Part shown: piece after piece, positions 11,856 to 22,244 of the stretch
Numbering within the stretch: the stretch's first letter is position 1
How the letters are laid out: every line of letters begins with the position of its first letter
Origin: Clitopilus passeckerianus
Lineage: Eukaryota; Basidiomycota; Agaricomycetes; Agaricales; Entolomataceae
DNA length: 64,000 bases
Assembly (NCBI GenBank): GCA_944990035.1
Contig: CALYLX010000127.1
Location: forward strand, 186,001 to 250,000
Direction of reading: 5' to 3'
Notes under the pieces: generated by a model
Database searches by the model: none
Seen by the model: the letters and a program-made list of their open reading frames with translations, nothing else
What the model was told of the DNA's origin: nothing
Program-made: the position numbers and the translations under genes

Positions 11856-13433
11856 ATGCCGCGCTCCAGAGCAAAGAAAACTGAACAAGAACTACCTCTT
11901 TGGCAGCCAGAGTGGCTTGTGCCAATTCGATAAAAGGGTATGGCTCCTACTGACAAGATGCTAAAATACTCGCCTCATCCAACCCACAGCGCCAACAAGA
12001 GTCTCATCCGAGACTGGCCTAGCGCTTACGACTCTGCCGGAAGAAATATACTCTGAAGTCTTTCAGTTCTTCAATCCTGTGGATGACCCCTATCCAATGT
12101 CCTCTCAAAAGGACCTCCCAATATCTTCTCAAGTGTGCCTCATGAACCCTCAAGCTGGTCTGCCGCCTCTTCTATAACCTTGCGTCGGCCTGTCTTTACC
12201 ATTCGCTCACCATCAGTAACGGATCATCGAAGAAGAAAGACCTGAACACCAAACTTGGAACGTGGTATTGCCAGATTCTTTCTAACCCCCCAGCGCAAGA
12301 ACGGGCCAGCATCATCTCTACCCCACTCAGTCAGGACTTACTTGGTAACCAACTTCGAACGTGGTAAAAGGCTACCTATACTCGACGTGTTAAGACGTAG
12401 CATTGCGCGCATGATTAAACCGCGTTGCCTAGACCTTTCTGGTGTCGATATTAACCTCCAGCTACTGGGAAAGTTTGGTCACCCTCGAAGGGCTCACAGC
12501 GCTCAATCTCTGTGGATGTTTGTTCCCTGGGGGAACACCGAGCGACATACCGAGCAAGTTGCAGCTGCGCAGCTTTAGTTATATGGGAAGATTGGGCAGA
12601 CATTGTACAGTGCATAATATTGAGGCCTTTCTTGGCTACATCGGTCCCAAAGTAGAGAAGCTCGCACTTTCTACAATACAAATCGGCGACCTCCCCATCC
12701 GAATTGATCGCCTAAATCCTCTTGTACGGACGCTGAAGATATTTAACATCACCAATCACCCCCAAGTGTGGATTGTCCTTAGCCGGCTCGCGCAGTTGAA
12801 GAGCCTCTCCATAAAACCCACCATGGGTGATCCACGCTTCCGAACCGGGCAGGTTTTTCTTCCTCCCGTCGAATCACTCTGGTGCTCCCCAACCCTACTC
12901 TGTGCCCTCCCGGTATTACACCTTACCACCCTCGACCTCAGCATGTATCAGCCAAGGTTTCTCGACGAATCATCAATTCGTTTCATACGACTATCAGCAG
13001 TCGGTTTAAAGGTCCTCAAAATTCATGCAAATACCTTCTTGGCATTGAACTTTGGAGACCTATGCCCCAGCTTGCAGGAATTACGTATCCTACGCCCGAC
13101 CCGGTGCAACGATCGAAAATGGTTTGACCTGGAACATGTAAGTGGGTACGCTTTGCTAATCAATGCGACCCGCTCATACATTCATAGATGATCAAGGATC
13201 TACGCGAAAGTGGTCTTTTGAATATGCCCGTAAGCAAGCCGTATATTGAAGTCGGGGCTTTCCAAGAATTTTCGTCTATCGTTTCATTTGCATCGCTAGA
13301 GGTGGAGAAGCAGCGGAAGGTCCTTCCCGGATTGAAAGACATCTTTCCCGAAGTCTTAAACCTTGAGGTGGGGGAAACCATGTCGTGGAATTTCCGGAAG
13401 AAGACAAATAAGTGGGAGCTCTCCTTGAGGTAG
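11856..13433 (+). pseudogene. F-box/LRR pseudogene with multiple lesions
   Basis: Same three-exon architecture as the gene at 9845. The putative first exon (from 11856, MPRSRAKKTEQELPL) runs into an in-frame TAA at 11931. Exon 2 starts after 11989 with LTTLPEEIYSEVFQFF. It then contains a diverged 24-bp tandem duplication (12094-12117 and 12118-12141) and a frame change before the VCRLFYNLASA block. An extra T in the 12474-12476 run shifts LLGK away from LVTLEGLTALNLCG. The rest (12442-13191) is well preserved in one frame. The last exon (13188-13433, MIKDLRESGLLNMP) is intact. The gene is degraded but recent, since the paralog alignment is clear throughout. Confidence 0.75.
12094..12141 (+). 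repeat. Diverged 24-bp tandem duplication
   Basis: Two adjacent 24-nt units, both starting CCAAT and ending CCTC, match at 18 of 24 positions by eye. The other F-box copies have only one equivalent unit. Confidence 0.6.
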
Positions 13434-14619
13434 CATGGCGTTCGGAGGGAGGCCTTTATTCGAATTTAGTGATCCCGGTGTGGAAGGGTATCCTACCCTC
13501 CTCGCGGGTTTCCAAAACCAGGTCGTTCCGACCTTCAAGATGGTTTCTCACTCGCTCTCCGTCAAGATTCCGGAGCTCGTTCATAGACAGTCAAGAGATT
13601 CCTTCGGGGATCAGTCTACTATTTCCATTCGGAATCCACGTTGTGCATCAGAACCGTCAAGATTCCGGTTCCCTCGTGTAAGCCACGCACCCTCCCTGGG
13701 ATGGATTGGAAAGGATTTCGAGGTCATATTTCTGTTTATTGTTTCTTTATTACAGTACATTACATTTTACTATTATTCTTCGTTTCAGGCTATTTCTGGT
13801 GCGGGTATGATCATGAAGATCAGTACCTTGGTGGACATAGGGTCGAGATCCACTCCTAGGACACGTAAAAGGCACTGTTGGGGTCACAGTGCGCCTACGC
13901 GAGTGGAATCTCCCCGAGTCATTGCCATTCGGGTGCAGATTGGATTGTGATTGCCTTATCCGGTTGTAGACCTGCCTTTTCCGTAGTACTTCTTTTCGTC
14001 TCGTGATCATGTATTCCCGCGCGCGTCGCTCGTCTTTGAATGAATTAGGTTCTTGACACCTCACCACCACGATCAGATTTACGTTCAACCAGTGACCGTT
14101 CTCTCAGTTTCTCTTCAGTATCGAGGATCACACGGATCCTCACCTTCTCGGCAAGTTACAGATTAGCTAGCTGAGTATTTCATTCAGTTTTCTATCTCAT
14201 TCTACATTACATTCGTGGTTGTGTCGGGAAGCCTACGGCTTCTCTTGCTACGCTACGTTTCCGACTGATCCCTCTCTCTTCCCCACTTCTCTCGTACCCA
14301 GGTACCCGGACCGAGGCCGGTAGAGTCGGCACCCCGCGGCTAGGAGGCTCTTTCTTCCTCACCGGGGCTACGTGATGCATAGCTTGATGATCAATACTGT
14401 AACTTTTACGCCAAGTCCTGTGTGACAACGACCTATATGTATATCACTTGAATTCTACTCAACCTCCTTCTCTGGGTCGTCTGTTCGAGTCCGTCCAAAG
14501 GCATCACATCACATTTGTCTGTGCTTGTGACCGTCACAGCGAGATCAAAGTTCAACCTCACGCCGCCAGGACAGTTCCACCTGCCCTTTCCAAACGGTGG
14601 ATCAGCTGCCAAATGAAAT
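13434..14619. other. Long spacer with a GC-rich patch
   Basis: About 1.2 kb without a recognisable gene. The open frame at 13435-13950 shows no family resemblance. A GC-rich patch around 14280-14380 (GGCCGGTAGAGTCGGCACCC) differs from its surroundings and may be a transposable-element scrap; I could not identify it. Confidence 0.4.
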
Positions 14620-16441
14620 ATGGCGTCTTTGTGGACAAGTACGTGGCTCTTATTGAACAGATAGCGAGTAACTCATCATCGAATGATGATAGCACCAACT
14701 CGTTCCATTAATTCTCGGCCCCTCGATACCATTCCCATCGAGATATACCTGAAGATCTTCGATTTTCTCCAACTCGACTCAGCCTCGCAAAAAGAGCGAG
14801 AAGAGCTTCTCCATACCCTTCTTAACCTAGCATCTGTCTGTCGCCTCTTTCACTCGACCGCGCTTTCTCGGATTTTCTCCTGGCAAAGGATAAACAGACG
14901 CAAATAACGCGCGCGCCCAGAAAGGAAAGGGCACGCGTCATGTCTGTCCAGCTCCAACCGACCGGTGGTTTCCTCGACCCACCGTTCGAGGTTTCCCCTC
15001 TTTCTCGGCCGCTGGAGGCTCGGCAGCACGCTCGGCAGCCGGGGAGACCGGTTTAGGAGGCCAGGAGGGCCGGGGGACCTCGGGGGGACCCCCTAATGTG
15101 CCAGTGGGCGGGTGGGAACGGATTGCATAAGCGTCACGTGGGGTCCCCAAGGGTCCTCCGGGGACCCGGCGGCTTGGGGTACATCAAGTACACCGAGATC
15201 GAAGAGGATGCATGGGTAGCACGCAGCTCTGCCTTATGTCGAGCAGTATATACTAAAAGGTCTGGCTCGGAGTTGATGTCCCATTTCCCCTGAAAAGCTA
15301 CTCTCGTCGACTTTTGCCCGAGCCATGTCGGCGATTGGGAACGCATTGCGCTCTTCAAAATGTTCACAAGCTCTCTCAAAGGGATGCCAAACCTACGCCA
15401 TCTGATTCTACAATATGTAGAATTGGATCTGAGATTTACACGACTGCTGTGCCAACTTCCAATCACCACCCTCGAACTTCGGACATGCAGGTTTCGACTC
15501 CCTGAGGTCTCCCCCGAGTCACTCGGTGGCGTACGTTTGCGCGGATTAGAACGCTTGTTCCTCTTGACTGCGAATGGGAAGCTGGAGCACTTCGCCGGCC
15601 TCATCCTCGCCTCTATTCTAGATCTCACTCAGCTGAAGTACCTCCAATTGGCAGAAACTTCGGCCGTTAGACAGATCATGCTCACAAATCTAGTCGCCCT
15701 CGATGATCCAACAAACCTCGAAGGAATCACCATATCCAAACTGAACAATTTACCCGAATTCGTGCAGTTTTTCCAGCGATACGGAAACCTCAAGCATCTG
15801 ACCATTGAAAACTACACTACAGACCTGCAGCACATGACAAACATGCCATGTCTGATAATGGCGAATCATCTCGGGAGCATACGTTGTCCTCAAGAGGTAT
15901 TGCATCTGTTGCAACCCCAGGACCAAGTGACATCCCTCGATCTACGCTACAACGGACTGGATCGCATTCCATTCTCAGTTATGGACCGCTTCCACGACTG
16001 TTGGACCAAGATCGTAAGACTGAGGCTTCCATTATATATGTATGCCGAGCACACTATAAGCTCTATGTGCACCATGGTTACCGACCTCGGTTTGGACATT
16101 GACATACAGGACTATGGTCGGGATGTGCGTACTTGATCTCCTCATACTACGTCGTAGCTAATTAGTGTTTTTAGCTGGTCTTGCAGTCGGACATCTCCAA
16201 ATTCCAGCCCTCACGTTCGGTAACTACGCTAAGGTTATGGGGGAGGACATCATTCAAACCTGGCGGCCATAATTCTTTTGAGACATTAATCACTGCCTTT
16301 CCGCGGATTACAGACTTCTGCACACTATATGAGAGTTGGTACCGGGGATATGACGGTGTGTGGAAGGGAGGACCTGGAATGCAGATGGACGACATCAGGC
16401 CTTTACCCGTATCACCCAACTTCGATGTATGGCGCAATTAA
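14620..16441 (+). pseudogene. F-box/LRR pseudogene interrupted by an insertion
   Basis: Same micro-exon architecture as the 5176 and 16695 genes. Exons inferred: 14620-14638 (19 nt, MASLWT plus one base), 14693-16124 and 16175-16441. The F-box-like block (PLDTIPIEIYLKIFDFL, ASVCRLFHSTALSRIFS) is cut by about 300 bp of unrelated GC-rich DNA near 14882-15178. Homology then resumes with YIKYTEIEEDAW and SSALCRAVYTKRSGSE. A TGA at 15291-15293 also interrupts the frame. The long LRR part (15360 onward, LRHLILQYVELDLRF) and last exon (ISKFQPSRSVTTLRLWG) remain open. Two independent lesions argue for a true pseudogene. Confidence 0.8.
14882..15178. mobile_element. ~300-bp GC-rich insertion of unknown type
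   Basis: The edges are placed by comparison with the uninterrupted paralog at 5176 and are uncertain by some bases. The inside is GC-rich, with a direct repeat (GCTCGGCAGC twice near 15021-15041) and an inverted pair (GGGTCCCC and GGGGACCC near 15140-15170). I found no clear terminal repeats or target-site duplication, so the element class is open. Confidence 0.45.
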
Positions 16442-16694
16442 TCTGTAAGATGTCGTTCGGTATGCCGGTAAATCAAATCGATTCTCAGATAAAATGCCAT
16501 GTAGAAAGGCTAATCAGCCGCTAAGAGAGGCCCTTCAAGAACTTTTGAGGACCCAGTTCCCTGAGTGTATGTTATCAGTCAAGCACGGCAAGGTGAAGCA
16601 TGACGAATATTCAGTTTAGAAAGTCACGCGGTTACGCCGTACCGCGGAAAGTGTCGAACCTTCATCGCCTACTCTCATCTCAGGCTGAAGTGCC

Positions 16695-18188
16695 ATGTCC
16701 TCTCAGTGGACGGGTATGTATCACATTGACTTGATGGCACGGTGTGCTGACGGAACGCAGTACCCACTCGGTCCATAGATTCTCGCCCGTTGAATGCCAT
16801 TCCGGCCGAGATATACATCAACATCTTCGATCTCCTTGAATCCGACCCGAGCATAGAACGACAAGAACTCCTTGCTACCCTTCTGAACTTGAATCCAGTT
16901 TGCCATCTGTTCAACTCTATAGCACTTGCTCGCATCTTCTCATCCATTGACATCAACTGCAATGATCTAAGAGGACAAGGCGAGGGGTCAAAACGAAACG
17001 AATGGTCAAAGCATGGCTCGGCCCTGTGTAGAACCATTCATGAGAACAAACCAGGCTCGGAACGACTATCCCACCTTCCAAAGGCAGCTACTCTCGAAGG
17101 ATTTCAGTACCCGGAGCACGGAATTAGTGTTGGGGACATGGAGGCCTTCGAGGTTCTTATGAAGGCCCTTACAAGAATGCCAAATCTACGGAGACTGGAT
17201 CTAATTTCTAATGATCTAGATCCAAGGATTATCAGACAATTGCGCCTCCTTCAAATCAGTTCCCTTAGCCTCTACAGGTGTTCGATCCATCACAATTTGT
17301 CCATCGAATCTCTCAAGGGCACACAGCTGAGGAGCTTAGAACACTTGTCCTTTCACTCTCTCAGGATTTACGGGGGCGATCCATCCAATTCCCTTATCTA
17401 TGATGCAATCCTCGAGCTTAGCCAGCTCAAATCCCTCGTGCTCAAAGGCTTGAGCCCACCCATCAATACTACCATGCTCTCGAAACTGAACGCCCTCGGG
17501 GATGCGCCACTTCTTGAAAGCCTTACAATAGCGGAGCTGACGAACAACCGCACATTTGCGAAGTTCTTCCAACAACATGAAAACCTCAAGCATCTAAGCA
17601 TTGCGACCTATCTCCCGACCTCGTACCGAGATCCAACCAACGCTGAATGGCGGATAGCTGCAAGCCATCTCGAGAGTTTAGAGTGTCCTCAAGAACTAAT
17701 CCACTTATTGTCGCCACAGGACCGATTAGCCTTTCTACGAATCCACCAGTGGAAAAGTAACCGTGTTCCATTCTCGTCTCTCGATCGTTTCAGGAACTGT
17801 TGGGGCCAAATCTCGGAGTTACAGCTCCCTTTCTACATATACGCTGGAAACCCTATTTCCTCAATGTGTCCTATGGTTGTCAGTTTGGGGTTAGAGATCT
17901 GTGAGGATGACTATGACCAAGAGGTAAGTACGTTTCGCTGGGTCTCCATTTCTCACCTGACGCTTCCTTTAGCATCTCTTGCAATCGGTTATCTCCAAGC
18001 TCACCCCATCCGATTCGGTGACTGGGTTGAATTTAAGGGGCATGATAGCAGTAGACAGGAGAGGAGACAACTTTCTCGAGGCGGTAGCTACCGCCTTCCC
18101 GCGCATCGAGAGATTTTGGACAACGCTTGACGGAGATCGGTGGTCGAGGGATCGCGAGGGAATATGGAAGCAGGAGGTCGTTAAATAG
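16695..18188 (+). CDS. F-box/leucine-rich-repeat protein, micro-exon architecture
   Basis: Likely an SCF substrate adaptor. Exons inferred: 16695-16713 (19 nt, MSSQWT plus one base), 16761-17923 and 17973-18188, giving 465 residues. The F-box-like block is NAIPAEIYINIFDLLE followed by NPVCHLFNSIALARIFSSI. LRR-like strands include LRRLDLISNDLDPRIIRQL and LKSLVLKGLSPPINT. After the last intron it reads LLQSVISKLTPSDSVTGL, as in its paralogs. Without the micro-exon, translation would begin at the ATG at 16790 and lose the conserved PTRSI.SRPL segment shared by the family; this is why the 16695 start is preferred. Confidence 0.72.
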
Positions 18189-18384
18189 CAGATGTTTGGG
18201 ACGGGGGATCCTGCCGGGTGCTTCCGTGCGTATCGTGCCTGAGGACGATATTACTGTACGAGGAACGCAACTCTCACTAGAGCCCTATTAAAATACAGCT
18301 TTTATGTGCAATTACTATGTTAGGGATTTTGGTATACAAATATCGACAGCATCAGAGCATTTCACAACGACAATATCTCTCGGA

Positions 18385-19407
18385 TTAGAACCCCATAAAC
18401 CCAGAGAGCGCTTTCCACTTCGTTGAGATATCCGAATCCAGGTATCCCAACCGTGGACTCAACTCCACCAGCAAGCAGTTACCCGACACGATCAAGGGCA
18501 TGCCCTTGGTCGCAACGATGCAACTATACACCAGCTCCGCAAACCCAATCATCGCCAGTCCTCCATTCATCGAGCTCTTGACGCCTCGCCCCGCAAATAG
18601 AACGTAGAAGGTCCCGGTGACAAAAGTCGCTGTTTGTATGATCCTGTACGCCCTCGACCGTATTCCGCTTTCGAGGTACGTGAGCCCGTCGTACGGCGTG
18701 CAGCCATTTAGGTCGGATATCTGGTACGCCACGGTTCCTATGTCTTTCTGCCACCGCTGGATGATCATAGCGAGGGAGGCACACCACTGAAAGAGTGCGA
18801 TCAGGAGGGAGGGTAGGGCAAACCACGAGAAGTCGACGGCGAAGCAGAGCCATGTTGCCCAGCCCAGGATGGATATCCAACCAGCTGTGGATTTCTCATT
18901 GCTCTGTACGTGTGCGAAGGAGATGAGCCAGGCGATGAAGCACGGCGGCATCACGATGTATTGGAAGACGTCCCATATACTGATATCAGTCCCATTTGAC
19001 TGGAAAGAGATATTGATCACGGGGTTGATGAGGAGGTATTGGAGGAGTGCTTGCGGCCAGCTAGGTAGTAGGGCTGCCTCTTCGGGTGAGGCAGTGACGA
19101 TAGTTAGGTTGTACTTCGCCCGGAATTCTTCGATCTGGTCTTGGTTCTTCGCTAGCCTCCAGTAATGAGGTGGTAGAACATCTGGATCGCCGCGTTTGAG
19201 GAGGGCGTTATGATGGATTGGGAGTGTAGGGTATTTTAGTGAGGTCAGAGTAGCGTTCAACGTTGGTATTGATGGTGCTTCCAAAGGTAGAGGATTGGCT
19301 ACAACGAATGCGTTTAGTAGACATGAAAGGCAGATTGCACCGAGGGATTTCGAGAATCGCATTAATCTCGATGATACGATGGCTGGGGTCGAGAAAGAAA
19401 CGTTCAA
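18385..19407 (-). CDS. Hypothetical multi-pass membrane protein
   Basis: I do not recognise this gene. The intronless frame encodes 340 residues. A hydrophobic leader follows the second Met (MRFSKSLGAICLSCLLNAFV, probably a signal peptide). A lumenal or external stretch has possible N-glycosylation sites (NATL, NLTI, NISF) and a KR dibasic site. At least four membrane segments follow (around VFQYIVMPPCFIAWLISF, ILGWATWLCFAVDF, LLIALFQWCASLAMII and TATFVTGTFYVLFAG). The start could be the first ATG or the one 15 codons later, which better fits a signal peptide. The neighbours give no functional hint. Confidence 0.65.
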   Translation of the reverse strand: MNVSFSTPAIVSSRLMRFSKSLGAICLSCLLNAFVVANPLPLEAPSIPTLNATLTSLKYPTLPIHHNALLKRGDPDVLPPHYWRLAKNQDQIEEFRAKYNLTIVTASPEEAALLPSWPQALLQYLLINPVINISFQSNGTDISIWDVFQYIVMPPCFIAWLISFAHVQSNEKSTAGWISILGWATWLCFAVDFSWFALPSLLIALFQWCASLAMIIQRWQKDIGTVAYQISDLNGCTPYDGLTYLESGIRSRAYRIIQTATFVTGTFYVLFAGRGVKSSMNGGLAMIGFAELVYSCIVATKGMPLIVSGNCLLVELSPRLGYLDSDISTKWKALSGFMGF

Positions 19408-20087
19408 GATCGATTGGCAGGTCCTTTGTAGTATCTGCCAACCGAGGAGGCTGTGTTAGAAGGTGTGGACGGGCGGCGGGCTCAGGGATATTAAAATGCT
19501 GTTTACGACAGCCGAGACCATCTGAAGTAGAAACTGCCCGAGGGAGCACCTGCGAGCTGGGTAATTAGAGAGGCCATCGGAATGAGGAACAACTCTGCAA
19601 ATGTGAGGTTTGCTGCTTGACGTGAGGTACGAGAGGCCGCAGGGCATACCTGGCTCAGAAGTACCAAGGGTTCTTCATACCCTGGCGACAGTGCTGTAAA
19701 TGGCAGCTAAAAATAGTGTAAAACCCTATTGCATTTCAAATTTTAGCTCTTGAGCTTGAAGATGTTGTGGAAGGGATTGGCCAGTTCGTGAACGAAGTTG
19801 AACTTCGGTCCGAACCAATGCAGTCGAAAGTGACGTGGGAGCTCTTTACTATATTTGGAAATCGTCGATTGATATCCGCATATCCCCGAGCGGATCAAGC
19901 TCGGACAATTTCGTGAATTCAAAGCCGCATCCCCCGATTCTTAGATCCATAAAAAATGCTTGGTCCAGAACTAAGATATATTGGGGAGTATTTGATACAG
20001 GTTATGCTTCGTATTTTATAGCAGTCTATCCGTGGTCATAATGAGAACCGTAACCTCGTCGGGATATGAGAGAAATCAGACAACGAA
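19408..20087. other. Intergenic
   Basis: About 680 bp between the membrane protein start and the transaldolase stop, both on the minus strand. No gene or clear signal was seen. Confidence 0.5.
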
Positions 20088-21448
20088 TTAAGCCTGGATC
20101 TTCTGCCTGAGGAGCTCCTTGAGCTTCTCACCGTCCTCAGCGAACTTCTTGATACCTTCGTGGAGCTTGTCGAAAGCCATAGAATCCTGGAGAAGCGACC
20201 ACCGGAACTCAGGCTCGTTATCGATGAAGGTGACTTTGGCGATTGGGGCGTCTTGGGCGGCTAGACGGGGTAAATGTAAGTCCAGAATTTATCAAAATGA
20301 CGTCAGAATTTCGCGTACCCTTCTGCGAGTCAAGTTTCTTGGGGACATCCTCGGTCGAGTTCTTGAGTTCCTCTAGAAGAGATGGTGAGATGGTCAAGAA
20401 GTCAACGCCAGCAAGAGCCTTGATCTCTCCGGTCTGATAGAAAAGTTAATTAGGTGGCGTCGAGAAACGATCGGTAAGAGAGACATACGTTACGGAAAGA
20501 AGCACCCATGACGATGGTCTTGTAGCCATGTTGCTTGTAGTAGTTGAAGATCTTCTTGACGGATTGGACACCTGGGTCATCGTCACCCTGGTAGTCCTTG
20601 CCAGTGTTCTTCTTGTACCAGTCAAGGATCTTTCAGGAGAGATTAGAACCGGGGTCCGGTAGAATCAGGATCAAAGACTTACTCGGCCGACGAAAGGTGA
20701 GATCAAGGTAACACCAGCCTCAGCGCAAGCAACAGCCTGGCCAAAGCCGAAGAGGAGGGTGAGGTTGCAATGAATGCCCTCATCGCGCTCGAGTTCACGG
20801 GCGGCTTGGATACCCTCCCATGTTGAGGCGATCTTGATCAAGATGCGGTCCTTCTCGATGCCAACGGACTTGTAGAGAGCGATGAGTTCCCTAGCCTAAA
20901 AGTCCGTGGTCAGAGCTACGCGGCGGAGAGATAAAGATAAGAATTACCTTGGCTTTTGTGGCCTCCTTGTCGAAAGAAAGGCGGGCGTCGACTTCGGTGG
21001 AGACGCGACCGGGGATGATGGCCAGAATCTCCTTACCGAATTCCACGAGCTACATCGGAATGGTCAGGATGGGGAGGCGTTAGCGGTAAGATAAGTCGCA
21101 TACCAGACGGTCAAGAGCAGCGTTGACTTGGTTGTCAACGTCACCACCTTTCTGCTTGCCAAAAGCAATGGCGGTGTCAATGAGTTTTGCGTATCCTGCT
21201 TTACCAGCGGCAGCGAGGATCAAAGAAGGGTTGGTGGTGGCATCCTAGAGGGTAGAAGCTCAGCGCGTTGTTCCCTCCGATGACATTCATCTCGCTTACC
21301 TGTGGCTGGTAGACGGCGATCGCTACACGATATGATTGAGTACTTCATCCCGGACACCGCGATAATTGCTCAACGTACATTCGAAGTCGCCAGAGTCCGA
21401 AACGACAACAGTTCCAGACTGCTTAAGGAGATCGAGTGAGGTAGTCAT
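20088..21448 (-). CDS. TAL1: Transaldolase
   Basis: Cytosolic enzyme of the non-oxidative pentose phosphate pathway. It moves a dihydroxyacetone unit from sedoheptulose 7-phosphate to glyceraldehyde 3-phosphate. Exons inferred: 21448-21379, 21322-21300 (23 nt), 21244-21104, 21049-20948, 20895-20683, 20629-20489, 20433-20319 and 20260-20088, giving 325 residues, a typical class I transaldolase length. Landmarks are [14 protein letters not shown] near the start, [13 protein letters not shown] with the Schiff-base lysine, [32 protein letters not shown] and GASFRNTGEI. All seven introns are GT-AG and all phases agree. Housekeeping gene; it appears intact. Confidence 0.96.
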
Positions 21449-21933
21449 GATGGTTCGAGTTCAAGTTCTGCTGGACTTCGGAAATTGCAAAACGGGTTTT
21501 GTTAAATGCACGGACTTCAGTCAGAAATTACTCATCGATAGACATTCAAGGAAATTCACACGTGATCGCCGTGTAAGCGATTAGCTCCGATGGGATGACC
21601 GGCCCGGCCTCGCCTGGGCTCTCACTTTAACCTTTGAACGCCTTCCTTGCTGGTGCACGTTCCTCACGACGCACGGGCGTAGGTGAACGTACTTCCGCCG
21701 CAATACTAGACGTAATTGGATGCAATCCGTCGAGTACCGCAGCGAGAAAACCTCCGAAATCGTCACAGAACTAGGTTGGACCCAAGCAGCCTTCAACTCC
21801 GGCCAGCAAACCAACGAGAGATGTCGGGGTAGCAAGTTTGGGCTGTCGAAATGTCCGAATACAAGTAAGGCAAGTATCATCCAAAGCTCGAGCTGATTGA
21901 TTGACGGACAAGATAGGAAATATTTTACGGTCA
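21449..21933. other. Intergenic, transaldolase upstream region
   Basis: Holds the transaldolase promoter and the left flank of the transposon. The open frame at 21581-21946 has no recognisable content. Confidence 0.5.
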
Positions 21934-21941
21934 TCTCGAAG
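21934..21941 (+). repeat. Left target-site duplication (TCTCGAAG)
   Basis: These 8 bp directly abut the left terminal inverted repeat and are identical to the 8 bp directly after the right one. Confidence 0.85.
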
Positions 21942-21970
21942 GGCACTTTAACTATAGTTGGGGGTTCGCG
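21942..21970 (+). repeat. Left terminal inverted repeat
   Basis: A 29-bp repeat starting GGCACTTTAACTATAGTTGG. It matches the reverse complement of 27513-27541 except at four positions (15, 17, 24 and 25), all of them transitions. Confidence 0.85.
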
Positions 21971-22244
21971 AAGCGTTTCGAAAAAATTAATTAATTAATT
22001 GCCGATGGAGCGAGGGAGAACGGAAATTAATTGATGAGGTACATGTACTACCGTATCGTAGCAACCACCAGCCCGACGAGACCAAAGAAATCGGCAGGAA
22101 ATCAGTGAACGGGTAGCCTTACCAAAGAAAAGTATTGATTATATTGCAATTGAGTATCGGAATGCGTTTCGTAGACTGCAAAATGTTTTCCGAGTCAGAA
22201 TTAGCACTTGAACACCTACACAGACAGAAATATCAAACATACCT

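Noticed and set aside
13435..13950. 171-codon plus-strand frame after the F-box pseudogene
   Set aside because: No motif, no paralog and atypical composition; it begins directly at the stop of the preceding gene.
21984..22001. AATTAATTAATTAATT run near the left transposon end
   Set aside because: Simple-sequence repeat; not mirrored at the right end, so not taken as a transposon signal.
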